Below are positions 1 through 7,879 of a stretch of DNA of 64,000 nucleotides, one piece after another. Numbering within the stretch: the first letter of the stretch is position 1; every line of letters starts with the position of its first letter. The notes under the pieces were generated by a model. That model had not been told where the DNA came from, did not search any database, and was given only the letters and a program-made list of their open reading frames with translations. The stretch spans positions 30,791 to 94,790 of the forward strand of contig NZ_AQUI01000001.1 of assembly GCF_000371785.1 (NCBI RefSeq), given 5' to 3'. The DNA is from Actinopolyspora halophila DSM 43834. GTDB lineage: Bacteria; Actinomycetota; Actinomycetes; Mycobacteriales; Pseudonocardiaceae. The translations under genes were made by a program, and so were the position numbers.

Positions 1-1
1 G

Positions 2-1057
2 ACCGTCCAAAAGTACCTCACGAAGATGCGGAAGCGAGGGCTCATCGCCTACGGCGACCAGTCGCTCGTCAAGAACATCAAGCCGCAGTATCGGCCGAAC
101 GTCTACGACGTGCTGATGCCGTACTCCGCCTATCCCGGCTGGGCATTGGAGAAGGCGAATCAGGAGCGCGTGGAGAAGGGGCTCGATCCGCTTTCAGAGG
201 TGACACGACCGGATATCGCCCCCCCCGAGTCGGGGCGGAAACCGCGGTCGGACAAGGGCGCGGAACGGCCGGAGCGGCGGAAGAAAAAGCCTGCCGGTGA
301 CGCTGCGCCCAGCGACGATTACCAGGGGGGAATGACAGTCCCCCCTAGTTCCGAGCAGCCAGGGGGGAATGACAGTCCCCGCCAGGGGGGAATGACAGTC
401 CCCGCCAGGGGGGACTCGCAGTCCCCACTAGGGGGGACTGGCACACCCCCAAACCTGTCCGGGGGAACCGGTCCAACGGAACCGGCCCCTGGAACCGGTC
501 CCCCTCAGAGGGAGACCTCTTCCGTCCCATCCACGGCTACGGACTCGAGCGCGAGCGCGCGCGAGGACGGTTACCCGATCCAGCCTTGCGACGGGGATGG
601 GATGAACGAAGAGTCATCGGACGAGGAAAACAACCCAGCGGAATTGGCAGGCCGGTTCCTCGCGGATCTCGCCCAGTCCGACTCCGCCCAGCACCTGGTG
701 CAGCCCAATGCCGAGCAGAAGCACTACCTCATGGAGCTCGTCCAGGCCGCGTGGAAGCTGGGAGTGTCCAACGCCGAGCTGAGGGCGGAGCTGACCCGCA
801 GCATCTCCACCTGCACCTACATGACCGTGTGGGTCAACCGGCTTGAGCAGTACGTGCACCAGACGGAGACACGACGGAAAGCCGAGCAGCAGACCGCGGA
901 CCAGTTCCCGGCGTGTGACACGTGCCTGGCGGAGCGCGGGTTCGGGGACTTCCACCGGAAGGTGTTCCGCGATGCCCTGGATCCCACCTCGGAGCTGCTT
1001 CCGTGCCCGGACTGCAGCCCGGCGCAGCACCGGCAGTGGATCACCGAGATGGCATAA
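2..1057 (+). CDS. Replication-initiator-like winged-helix protein, 5' partial
   Basis: The reading frame is open to the left edge of the window, so the gene starts upstream and only its 3' part is present. The first residues (TVQKYLTKMRKRGLIAYGD) look like a recognition helix and wing of a winged-helix DNA-binding domain. A long Pro/Gly-rich, disordered middle follows, then an acidic stretch and a C-terminal part with two CxxC pairs (CDTC and CPDC) that could bind zinc. The disordered middle is encoded by iteron-like DNA repeats, which suggests that an origin lies inside the gene, as in some actinomycete plasmid rep genes. A plain regulatory role is the alternative. The replication function is inferred. 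Confidence 0.5.
   Translation, partial: TVQKYLTKMRKRGLIAYGDQSLVKNIKPQYRPNVYDVLMPYSAYPGWALEKANQERVEKGLDPLSEVTRPDIAPPESGRKPRSDKGAERPERRKKKPAGDAAPSDDYQGGMTVPPSSEQPGGNDSPRQGGMTVPARGDSQSPLGGTGTPPNLSGGTGPTEPAPGTGPPQRETSSVPSTATDSSASAREDGYPIQPCDGDGMNEESSDEENNPAELAGRFLADLAQSDSAQHLVQPNAEQKHYLMELVQAAWKLGVSNAELRAELTRSISTCTYMTVWVNRLEQYVHQTETRRKAEQQTADQFPACDTCLAERGFGDFHRKVFRDALDPTSELLPCPDCSPAQHRQWITEMA
322..450 (+). repeat. Iteron-like repeats, CCAGGGGGGAATGACAGTCC type
   Basis: Three exact 22-bp copies begin at 322, 359 and 382, and two degenerate copies begin at 405 and 429. Spacing is 37, 23, 23 and 24 bp, close to two helical turns for most copies. Each exact copy is itself an imperfect hairpin with G-run and C-run arms. 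The array lies inside the coding sequence of the partial winged-helix gene and encodes a low-complexity stretch. Confidence 0.65.
464..501 (+). repeat. GGAACCGGTCC short direct repeats
   Basis: GGAACCGGTCC occurs at 464 and 491, with a one-base variant (GGAACCGGCCC) at 478, giving a 13-14 bp period. This second repeat family follows directly on the first one within the same gene and strengthens the picture of a protein-binding array. Confidence 0.5.
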
Positions 1058-1176
1058 ACCCGGCTGTGTGGCGCGCACACGCCACGGAGGCCACGGTGCT
1101 TCCCATTCATCGAACAGCTGGACGAGGAACGCACAGCCCAACTCACAGATCAACCCAGATGAAGGGAGGAGCGGCG

Positions 1177-1527
1177 ATGTCGTCGCTACTCACCCACGTG
1201 CACTCCGCGGCCTACGGCGGGCACCAGGTGCCCCCGTGGACTTGCGTCACCCTCGCCTACCTCGCCCATGAACTCGGCCGCGACCCCGCCGAGCTCGCCG
1301 CCCTCGAGGTGCCCATCCGGCACGACACTGACGGCCAGGAAGTGTTCGACCTGGACGATCTCGACCAGGCGGCCGAAACCACCAGCACCACCGAACGTGG
1401 CCGTTTCGAGAAACTCGTCGAAGCGGCATTCGAGGACGATTTCCAACAGTTCCACCCACGGTTGTTCGAGAACCCGGCCGTGGCCGCTACCGCGCGGGAA
1501 ATGGGCTACCGCGTCCCCACTGAGTAA
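1177..1527 (+). CDS. Hypothetical protein, 116 aa
   Basis: The ATG at 1177 follows a good ribosome binding site (GGGAGGA, 1164-1170). The protein starts MSSLLTHVHSAAYGGHQVPP and has a DLDDLDQA stretch in the middle and an acidic, probably helical C-terminal half. I do not recognise a family. It follows the partial rep-like gene on the same strand and is closed by a strong terminator 10 bp after its stop. Confidence 0.7.
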   Translation: MSSLLTHVHSAAYGGHQVPPWTCVTLAYLAHELGRDPAELAALEVPIRHDTDGQEVFDLDDLDQAAETTSTTERGRFEKLVEAAFEDDFQQFHPRLFENPAVAATAREMGYRVPTE

Positions 1528-1537
1528 CCGGCGGTAT

Positions 1538-1579
1538 AAAAAATCCCCGGCCGGTGTGTTCTCCGGCCGGGGATTTTTT
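1538..1579. terminator. Rho-independent terminator, probably bidirectional
   Basis: AAAAAATCCCCGGCCGG and its inverted copy CCGGCCGGGGATTTTTT enclose a short loop. A-tract and T-tract lie on both sides, so it can end transcription from both the plus gene (stop 1527) and the minus gene (stop 1590). Confidence 0.9.
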
Positions 1580-1589
1580 CGTGAGCGCG

Positions 1590-2135
1590 TCACGTCGTCT
1601 CAGCGAACACCTTGCTGTTCAGTTCATCCTTCTCCTGTTGAAGTGCTTTCACCTGGGATTGCCAGTGCGCGACTTCGTGCTGTTCTTCCGCGCCTTGGAC
1701 GTGGCTATTCCCGGTGATCTGTACTGCTCGCCGCGCGAGCCACACAGCCCCGGCCAAACCGGCCACACCGACCAGCCACGCGAGCCAATAGCCCGAGGCG
1801 TAGGCAATCAACAGCACCAGCAACGCACCCCCGCCGAATGAGGCGCTGGCCTTGCCCGTGGTGCGGGCGCGGTGGCGCTCGTGCTCCAGCCGCGCCGCGT
1901 GCTCCTGTCGCGCCTGCTCCAACCTCTGCCGCGCGGTCTCCAGCTCCGAGTCGAGCTGTTCCAACCGGGGCAAGTTCGCCTCCAGCAGCAGCATGGAGTC
2001 GGTCACCGCAGTGATCCGCTGCTGGAACACTCCTCGGTGCTCGGACTCCTCGTCCTGCGCGTCGCGGAGGTTCATCAGTCTCATGATCTCGGCCTGCTGC
2101 TGCTCGATCTGGTCGCGGTAGGTCGTCTCCGTCAT
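1590..2135 (-). CDS. Coiled-coil membrane protein, 181 aa
   Basis: The start ATG at 2135 has AGGAGCG upstream. The first 110 residues are a long Glu/Gln/Arg-rich coiled coil. Two hydrophobic segments follow (SFGGGALLVLLIAYASGYWL and a second segment directly after it), then another short coiled coil rich in Gln and Lys. It is the last gene of the minus-strand transfer operon, separated from traB by the repeat array. A role in intermycelial spreading or mating-bridge formation is inferred from position only. Confidence 0.75.
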   Translation of the reverse strand: MTETTYRDQIEQQQAEIMRLMNLRDAQDEESEHRGVFQQRITAVTDSMLLLEANLPRLEQLDSELETARQRLEQARQEHAARLEHERHRARTTGKASASFGGGALLVLLIAYASGYWLAWLVGVAGLAGAVWLARRAVQITGNSHVQGAEEQHEVAHWQSQVKALQQEKDELNSKVFAETT

Positions 2136-2162
2136 TGTCCGCTCCTGACACAGTGCGTGAAC

Positions 2163-2304
2163 AAACAAGGGGGCAAACAAGGGGGCAAACAAGGGGCACA
2201 CATCCCGGCAAACAAACCGGCAAACACCCCCCTGTTTGCGGCTGTGACCGGCCCCCGTTTCGAGGCATGGGGGGTGTAGTCCCGTGGTTTGTTTGTTTGT
2301 GTGT
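2163..2304. repeat. Candidate clt locus: tandem AAACAAGGGGGC repeats
   Basis: AAACAAGGGGGC is present at 2163 and 2175, and a third copy lacking one G is at 2187. Further CAAACA cores follow at about 2209 and 2221. An inverted copy (CTGTTTGCGG) lies near 2231, and a GTTTGTTTGTTTG run near 2287. The array is 3' of the TraB-like gene. In Streptomyces plasmids the clt locus, made of short direct repeats bound by the TraB C-terminal winged helix, sits in this kind of position. The function is inferred. Confidence 0.55.
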
Positions 2305-2320
2305 CCGACACAAAGAGTGA

Positions 2321-4399
2321 CTATCCGGTGGCCACCACGCCGGGGGCGGGCTCGTACTCGTTCTCGCCCGACCTCGTCACCGACCCGTCGTTCACCAGGC
2401 GGCTCAGCGCGTTCGTGACGGTCTGCGCCGTGGCCCGCACATCGCCCTGTTCGTGCAGCCCCTCGAGGATGTCCGACCGGCCCATCGGGGACTCGGCCTC
2501 CGCCAGCAGATCCACGATCCGCTCCGGCCGCGTCCGGCGACCCGTCATCGCCACCACCGGCTCCGCGGACTGCCCACTCCCCGCGTCCGAGCCGGAGGAG
2601 GTGCCACCGAGCAGCTCGGCCATACCGGGCAGCGCGTCCAGCTCGGCCTTCGCCTGCTCGTACGCCCCACCCTCGGGAGTGGCCGACTCGCCTTCGGACC
2701 CGACCAGCAGGTCGCCGTCCGATTCGAGCAAGTAGTGCATCAACTGCGGGTCCGCGAACTGGTGCCGCCGCGCGTACACATTCCCGGCCGCTTTCTGCGC
2801 CCGTTCGTCCAACTCGTTGTCGAAATGTCTCCGCGCCCACGCGATGTCGCGGATGGTCTGCCCGTTGTGCTTGACTTCCTTGGAGGGGTCGGCCTCCTGA
2901 ATGAACGGGGCCTTCACCATTTCCAGACGATCCGTTTTGATCCAGAAACAACCGGGGTGCGGCGGCTGATTCGCCTTGTAATCCCCGGTGGCCCGACCGA
3001 TTTCCTGCGGATCATTCGTCGGGAACACCGCCGTGTAATCGGTATTCGTCGACGTATCCCCGCCGGACGTGCCGGAATGGTCGTGCGTGCCGCGCTGCGA
3101 CGCCCGCTGAAGAAATACCCCAGCCGACTTTCCCGCCTTGCCGACCATCGCGGCCAGCTCGGACGCGTGCCGCCGTTTCCCGTCGAAAAAGGCGTACGCC
3201 TTCGGGTGGGTCAACGCGAAGCTTTCCTCGTCGATCTCCACGACGAGGACCTTCCACCCGGCCCGCTCGTTGCGACGCTGCTTCTGCCGATCACGAGTGA
3301 TCCGCATCGCGGCGGCCAGCATTTCGGCCATGTCCTGCGGCCCGTAGGCGATCCAGTTGATCGGGATCGTCACGCCGGTGTTCTCGTACACCTCGATCCA
3401 GTCGGCCAGCAAGTCGTAGAGCTTCTCGGTGCCCCCGATCCACCACGCCGCATCGTGCGCCTTGGTGATGTGCGCGCCCTTCACGTGCACCAGCGAGCTC
3501 TTGCCGGAGCCGGACTGGCCGACCTCCTTGCCGTGCTGATCCAGCCGCAGCGTCGTGGCCTGGCCGTCCACCCGGTAGCCGATCACGCACGGGTCTTTGA
3601 TGCTGACCGGCGTCAGGTCGTCCACGTACTCGATCGTGTCCTCAAGCGCGTCCCGGATCAGGATGCTGATCGAGTACGCTCCCGCCTCGGGCTCCTTGTA
3701 AATCTGCACCCAGTCGGTCTGCACCCGCGTGCCCAGCACTTTCTTGGCCGCGATGGCGATCGCTTCGCCGTGCTCCGACGTGCGAAGCCCCTGCATCTTC
3801 TTTGGCGCTGAGGAGGCGTCGGGCTGCTGCACCCGGAACAGCACCCCGTTCATGCCGATCGGCTCCCAGCCGTCGATCTCCAGCCAGCCCAAACCGGCGC
3901 GGCGCAGAATCGACTGCGCCAACGACATCGCCTGCTCATCCTGCGGGGTGCGCTCCGCCTCGAGCCGTTCCACCTCGCGCTGCTGCTGTTCCACTGTTCG
4001 CTGCTCCTCACGGATCGTCTGCGCGCGCTGCTGCTGCGCAGACAGCCATTCGTACCCGCGGGCAGTGCCGTACTCGGCGGCTCCGAGACCCACCAGCAGA
4101 CCCAGCCAGCCGGGCCATTGGCCCGGAGCGAGCTGGAACGCCACGACCCAGCCGGTGTGGACCGTTGCGCCGCCGCACAGCAGCTTCGTGACGGTGCTGC
4201 GCGTCCGCGCCGACCAGCCGGCGGTCGTGGGGTGGGTGCTCAGGAGCCGCGCGGCGACGCACACCGTCCCGGCGGCGGCCCCCGCCGTGCTCAGCGTGGT
4301 GATCTCCACCGGCACGTCGTACACGGCGGGCAGCACTCCGAACCCGCTGGTCGCGGTGGTGCCGAGCGCGGCCCAGAAGGTCTTCCATGAGACGTTCAT
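2321..4399 (-). CDS. traB: TraB/FtsK-like conjugative DNA translocase, 692 aa
   Basis: This is a membrane-anchored hexameric-pump type ATPase. Residues 10-115 contain about three hydrophobic segments, followed by a coiled coil (115-165). Walker A is GQSGSGKSS (about 294-302) and Walker B is VLVVEIDEES (about 384-393). The last 70 residues form a winged-helix domain (TAQTVTNALSRLVNDGSVTR) like the FtsK gamma/TraB DNA-recognition domain. The ATG at 4399 has GGAGG 5 nt upstream. Streptomyces TraB proteins move double-stranded plasmid DNA after binding repeats at clt, and a matching repeat array lies just downstream. The order of domains makes the assignment firm; the mechanism is by family analogy. 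Confidence 0.88.
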   Translation of the reverse strand: MNVSWKTFWAALGTTATSGFGVLPAVYDVPVEITTLSTAGAAAGTVCVAARLLSTHPTTAGWSARTRSTVTKLLCGGATVHTGWVVAFQLAPGQWPGWLGLLVGLGAAEYGTARGYEWLSAQQQRAQTIREEQRTVEQQQREVERLEAERTPQDEQAMSLAQSILRRAGLGWLEIDGWEPIGMNGVLFRVQQPDASSAPKKMQGLRTSEHGEAIAIAAKKVLGTRVQTDWVQIYKEPEAGAYSISILIRDALEDTIEYVDDLTPVSIKDPCVIGYRVDGQATTLRLDQHGKEVGQSGSGKSSLVHVKGAHITKAHDAAWWIGGTEKLYDLLADWIEVYENTGVTIPINWIAYGPQDMAEMLAAAMRITRDRQKQRRNERAGWKVLVVEIDEESFALTHPKAYAFFDGKRRHASELAAMVGKAGKSAGVFLQRASQRGTHDHSGTSGGDTSTNTDYTAVFPTNDPQEIGRATGDYKANQPPHPGCFWIKTDRLEMVKAPFIQEADPSKEVKHNGQTIRDIAWARRHFDNELDERAQKAAGNVYARRHQFADPQLMHYLLESDGDLLVGSEGESATPEGGAYEQAKAELDALPGMAELLGGTSSGSDAGSGQSAEPVVAMTGRRTRPERIVDLLAEAESPMGRSDILEGLHEQGDVRATAQTVTNALSRLVNDGSVTRSGENEYEPAPGVVATG

Positions 4400-4433
4400 G
4401 CTGTCCTCCACGACGGGGGATAGGAAAAGGGAA

Positions 4434-4476
4434 GAAAAAAGGGGCCGCCCTGCTGGTGCCACAGCCGGGCGGCCCC
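4434..4476 (-). terminator. Rho-independent terminator on the minus strand
   Basis: GGGGCCGCCC and GGGCGGCCCC arms (4441-4476) are followed on the minus strand by a run of T (A-run at 4434-4440 on the plus strand). It lies between the Gly/Ser-rich membrane protein gene and traB, so traB would be expressed by read-through or from its own promoter. Confidence 0.85.
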
Positions 4477-4489
4477 GCCTACCTACTGG

Positions 4490-6397
4490 TCACAGGCCGT
4501 TGGCCTGCCGGACTGCCTCAGCCCGCTCGGCGTACGCGGCAGCCAGACCGTTGCGCTGCGCGGCCACCTCGTCGGCCTCGCCCGCCTCGCGCAGCATGTC
4601 CTCACGGGACTGCTGCATACCGGGACGATCCTCGTGAGCCGCCGCCTCGGCGCGGAGCCTCTCGGCCCGGCTCTCGTAGAACGAGGCGTCCCGCGTCGCC
4701 TCCTGCGCGGCCTCGTCCAGCGTGCGGGCCGCCGAGTCGGGAGTGGAGGTGTCGACCTGGGCACTCAGGCCGTTGGATAGGCTCTCGTCTTCGGTTGCGG
4801 TGTTGCTGCTCATCGCGTTGGCTCCTTTACTCGGGAACTGCACAACAGTCGCCCCACCGTGCTGGTGGAGGTTGTCCGGCGCGGGCTGTCCGCCACCGGA
4901 CCCCGGCCCCGCCCCGGCCGCTGCGGGCGCGGGCTGGGCCGGAGGCTGGATGGGCCACCCCGCGTCGTCCACCTCGATGCCGTCGTCCAACGAGGACGGC
5001 GCGGTGGAGGCAGGCGCGGCCGGTTGTGTCGACGGTTTCTGCTGGTCGCCGCCCTTGTTCTCGCGGATGTCGCGGCGCGGCGGGGGAGGGCCGGTCCAGA
5101 ACGCAGCCCCCTCGTCGTCCCCGCTTGTGGGCTCGCCCTTCTTCTTGCGGCGCTTTTTGCCGCTGCCTGTCGAGGTCGTCGTCCCCTCCTCGTTCTTCTG
5201 GTCGGGCTCGTCGTCGTCCGTCTCGCCACGACCTTTCCGGCGACGCCACCACTTGCGGCGTTTCGACGTGCCCCTGCCTTCTTCGTCCTCCGGCTCGTCG
5301 TCACGAGGGCCTTTCCGGCGGCCACGACGCTTCTCTCCGCCCTTTTCGCGGTTCCCGCCATTGGTGCCAGAGCCTCCGCCGGAGCCAGAGTTCTTCTTGC
5401 CGGCACCAGAGCCGCCGGAACCGCTGCCGCCCTTGCCGGAGTTGTTCTTGTTGCCGCCGGGCCCGCCGAACCAGGAGCCGGAGCCCGAGCCCGAGCCGCC
5501 GTTCGAGCCGGAGTTCTTCTTGCCGCTTCCTCCGCCGGAGCCCGACGAACCCTTCGACGAGCCCCCGCCGGACGCCTTTCCCGAGCCGGTGTGCCCGTTG
5601 CGACCAGCGGATTTGCCCGCGCCCGAGCCAGCGGAGTCGCTCTTGCCCGACCGGTCGGACTTCGACCGCGACCACGGCCACCGGCCCTGACCAGTCGATT
5701 TCCCATCACCGTTCGAGCGGGACTTTGACGAGCCCGGCCCCGAGTTGCGGTCGGAATTCGCGGACGATCCGTCCTTCCTGGACTTGCCTGATCCACCCTT
5801 GCCGGTGTTCGCGCCGCCACGCTTGTTAGCCCCAGCGCCCCCTGCGGAGCCCGCGCCGGAACCTCCGGTAGACCCGCCGCGACCAGCGAATTTGCCGTTG
5901 CTGCCCGAGGCGGGCGAGTCCGCAGACCCGCCCGCACCTCGGCTCGTGCTCCGGTCGCGTCCACCGCGGTCCTGTGAACCACGGTCGCGGCTGCGGCCCC
6001 GGCCGTCGCGGTCGGACTCCCGACGATCCGATGTGGTGGCGCGACGCCGCGCGCCCCACACCCCGAGTGCGATGCCCGCTGCGACCACGGCCACCGCGCC
6101 CACGATCAGCGCAGCGAGAGGGCTGATCGACCACAGGACAGCTCCGATGATCACCGCGGCGATCGGCAGTGCCCAGGCGGCTACCAGCATCACCGACGGG
6201 GCAGACCCTCCGGTGCCGGAGCCGGAGCCGGTGCCGGAGGACGCGTCCGACGAGCCCGCCTTCTCCGGCTGCTGCTGGACCTGCTGCCCGGTGGACGCCT
6301 GCTCGGTCTGCTCGTGCGAGTCAGGCTGGGCGCTGGCGAACGCGCCCGGAAGATCCCGCTGGCTCTGTTCCTGCTGGTCGCTGGTGGTGCTGCCCAT
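4490..6397 (-). CDS. Gly/Ser-rich transfer-operon membrane protein, 635 aa
   Basis: The ATG at 6397 is preceded by GGGAGGTG. A polar Gln/Ser-rich N-terminus leads to two transmembrane helices (about 69-90 and 92-115). A very long Gly/Ser/Lys/Arg low-complexity region with charged clusters follows, then a proline-rich section and a helical Ala/Glu-rich C-terminal domain of about 105 residues. A strong internal Shine-Dalgarno (AAAGGAG) precedes an in-frame ATG at 4813, so the C-terminal domain (4490-4813) could also be made as a separate 107-aa protein. I know no named family; the context suggests a transfer accessory protein. The basic disordered part could bind DNA or cell wall. Confidence 0.75.
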   Translation of the reverse strand: MGSTTSDQQEQSQRDLPGAFASAQPDSHEQTEQASTGQQVQQQPEKAGSSDASSGTGSGSGTGGSAPSVMLVAAWALPIAAVIIGAVLWSISPLAALIVGAVAVVAAGIALGVWGARRRATTSDRRESDRDGRGRSRDRGSQDRGGRDRSTSRGAGGSADSPASGSNGKFAGRGGSTGGSGAGSAGGAGANKRGGANTGKGGSGKSRKDGSSANSDRNSGPGSSKSRSNGDGKSTGQGRWPWSRSKSDRSGKSDSAGSGAGKSAGRNGHTGSGKASGGGSSKGSSGSGGGSGKKNSGSNGGSGSGSGSWFGGPGGNKNNSGKGGSGSGGSGAGKKNSGSGGGSGTNGGNREKGGEKRRGRRKGPRDDEPEDEEGRGTSKRRKWWRRRKGRGETDDDEPDQKNEEGTTTSTGSGKKRRKKKGEPTSGDDEGAAFWTGPPPPRRDIRENKGGDQQKPSTQPAAPASTAPSSLDDGIEVDDAGWPIQPPAQPAPAAAGAGPGSGGGQPAPDNLHQHGGATVVQFPSKGANAMSSNTATEDESLSNGLSAQVDTSTPDSAARTLDEAAQEATRDASFYESRAERLRAEAAAHEDRPGMQQSREDMLREAGEADEVAAQRNGLAAAYAERAEAVRQANGL

Positions 6398-6443
6398 CTC
6401 GTTCACCTCCCTTCGTTCTGTCAGTGCTGAGTGAAATCCACGC

Positions 6444-6617
6444 TCACCCGAGCGGACTGGCGGACAAGGAGTTCGTCAAGAACACCTGGATCGAAGTGAA
6501 GAACCCGCCTACCTGTTGCCCAGCGAAGGCTGCGTTCCGCATAAACCACCCGAGCGCGACCAGGGCGACGACGATCACGACGGCGACCTTCAACCAGCGC
6601 AGAGCGATGTTGAGCAT
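6444..6617 (-). CDS. Small single-pass membrane protein, 57 aa
   Basis: The start ATG at 6617 follows AGGGAAG. The peptide begins MLNIALRWLKVAVVIVVALV, a strong transmembrane helix, and ends with a hydrophobic tail. It sits 5 nt downstream of the Spd-like gene in the same operon. Tiny membrane proteins of this kind are common in actinomycete transfer operons; the function is unknown. Confidence 0.7.
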   Translation of the reverse strand: MLNIALRWLKVAVVIVVALVALGWFMRNAAFAGQQVGGFFTSIQVFLTNSLSASPLG

Positions 6618-6622
6618 GATGG

Positions 6623-7729
6623 TCACTTCCCTTCGATGTCGTGGAACAGCGGCAGCGCATCGTGGGCGCACTGCGCGGTGAGCTTTTCGCAGGTGAACCG
6701 CTTCTGAATGGTGGTGATGCTGGGCATTCCGTCCTCCCCGAGCGGCAGATCTCCCGCCGCCATTGAGGCCTGCACCTGCTTCACCAGCGAATTGGCCTTG
6801 CGCACCCGGTCGCGGACGTTGTCCGAGTCGTCGTCCCCGTCCATCCAGGCGTTGCGGATGATGTCGCCGAACAGCTCGGCGGCGATGTACTGGACGCCCA
6901 CCGAGATGACGACCAGCGTGGGCGCGGCCAGCCGCACCCCGAGCAGCATCCACGAGAAACCCCCGCCGTTGGCGGCATCGACGATGCTGGGGGTGATCCC
7001 GAGCGTGGTGGTCGCGACCAGCAGAGAAAGCTCGATCCAGCCCACCTTGGACGGACGGAGACGACCCCGGTGGTTGCGGGTGGTCGGGGCGACCTGGTTC
7101 AGCCGCCCGTACAACGCGGCGACCATCTGCATGAACGCGATCACGACCAGCGGCACGCTGAACAACGGCTCAATCGCGTAGTACAGCGGATTCGAGCCGG
7201 ATAGGCCGGAGCCCACGTTGTAGCTGGTCCATGTGATCCCCACGAGGGTGGTCAGGCTCAGCGCACTCCGGATCGCGGTGTAGTTGCGGTAGGTCGCGGC
7301 GAGTGCTTTGCCGGAGTCGGTCATCTCCGCGCGTTTGCGCTGCGCCTTCGCGAGATACACCCGCTGGCGCCGGGACTGGGCGTCGATCCGGTCCTGCGCC
7401 TTCTGCTCCCGCGCGTCGCGGGCTATCTGGCGGGAACCGGCCCGCTTGCGCTGCCGCCGTGCCTTCCGCCGTTGCCGCTCGGCGAGCTTGCGGTCGGCCT
7501 TGCGTTCGGCCTGTGACCGTGCCTCGACGAAGATGTCATCGTCGGCGACCTCGGTCGCCTTCCGCAGGCGAATCCGTTCCGCTTCGAGCTCGTCCGGGTT
7601 CGGCACGTCCGCGAGAGCAACGTCGCTGGTCGCCGCCGGTTTCTTTCCGTTCGTGGCGGCGCGCTTCTGGGGCTGCTGGTCTCCCCCTTCCGGGCTCTGT
7701 TCGAGGCGGGGCGGCTCCGTCGTGGTCAT
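6623..7729 (-). CDS. Spd-like conjugal transfer membrane protein, 368 aa
   Basis: This is the first gene of the minus-strand transfer operon, with GGAGGG before the ATG at 7729. About 145 residues of highly charged helix (many Arg, Lys, Glu and Gln) are followed by four hydrophobic segments (around SALSLTTLVGITWTSYNVG, PLFSVPLVVIAFMQMVAALY, WIELSLLVATTTLGITPSIV and WMLLGVRLAAPTLVVISVGV). A cytosolic C-terminal part resembles a helix-turn-helix (MPSITTIQKRFTCEKLTAQC). The architecture resembles proteins annotated as TraI or SpdB on actinomycete plasmids, thought to help plasmid spreading within the recipient mycelium. The assignment is by architecture and context. Confidence 0.65.
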   Translation of the reverse strand: MTTTEPPRLEQSPEGGDQQPQKRAATNGKKPAATSDVALADVPNPDELEAERIRLRKATEVADDDIFVEARSQAERKADRKLAERQRRKARRQRKRAGSRQIARDAREQKAQDRIDAQSRRQRVYLAKAQRKRAEMTDSGKALAATYRNYTAIRSALSLTTLVGITWTSYNVGSGLSGSNPLYYAIEPLFSVPLVVIAFMQMVAALYGRLNQVAPTTRNHRGRLRPSKVGWIELSLLVATTTLGITPSIVDAANGGGFSWMLLGVRLAAPTLVVISVGVQYIAAELFGDIIRNAWMDGDDDSDNVRDRVRKANSLVKQVQASMAAGDLPLGEDGMPSITTIQKRFTCEKLTAQCAHDALPLFHDIEGK

Positions 7730-7751
7730 AGCACCCTCCGTCCATCTGGGT

Positions 7752-7828
7752 CATTGTTCGTACAACGTGGATAATTCTAGACCATTGTTTAGACAATGAC
7801 AACACGGTGTGCCATTGTGCAGACAATG
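7752..7828. promoter_or_regulatory. Three CATTGT-N4-ACAATG operators
   Basis: Perfect palindromes lie at 7783-7798 and 7813-7828, and a near-perfect one (CATTGTTCGTACAACG) at 7752-7767. The starts are 31 and 30 bp apart, about three helical turns, so dimers would bind the same face. The position between the divergent transfer operon and the gntR gene makes the GntR protein the expected ligand. Confidence 0.8.
7774..7802 (-). promoter_or_regulatory. Sigma-70-type promoter of the transfer operon
   Basis: On the minus strand TTGTCA (7802-7797) and TAGAAT (7779-7774) are separated by exactly 17 bp. The spacer is filled by a perfect operator palindrome, so a bound GntR repressor would block RNA polymerase. 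Confidence 0.7.
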
Positions 7829-7879
7829 TGTACACTGTTGGGACATGCGACGCCGCTGGCCAGAGAGGACGCGGGAGGT

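Noticed and set aside
1590..2951. Long minus-strand frame of 453 codons
   Set aside because: The part upstream of 2135 runs through the CAAACA repeat array and the end of traB with no protein character. A ribosome site supports the start at 2135.
2453..3811. Plus-strand frame of 452 codons opposite traB
   Set aside because: It is the antisense shadow of the TraB-like gene; the sequence is Arg/Leu-rich without domains, as usual in high-GC DNA.
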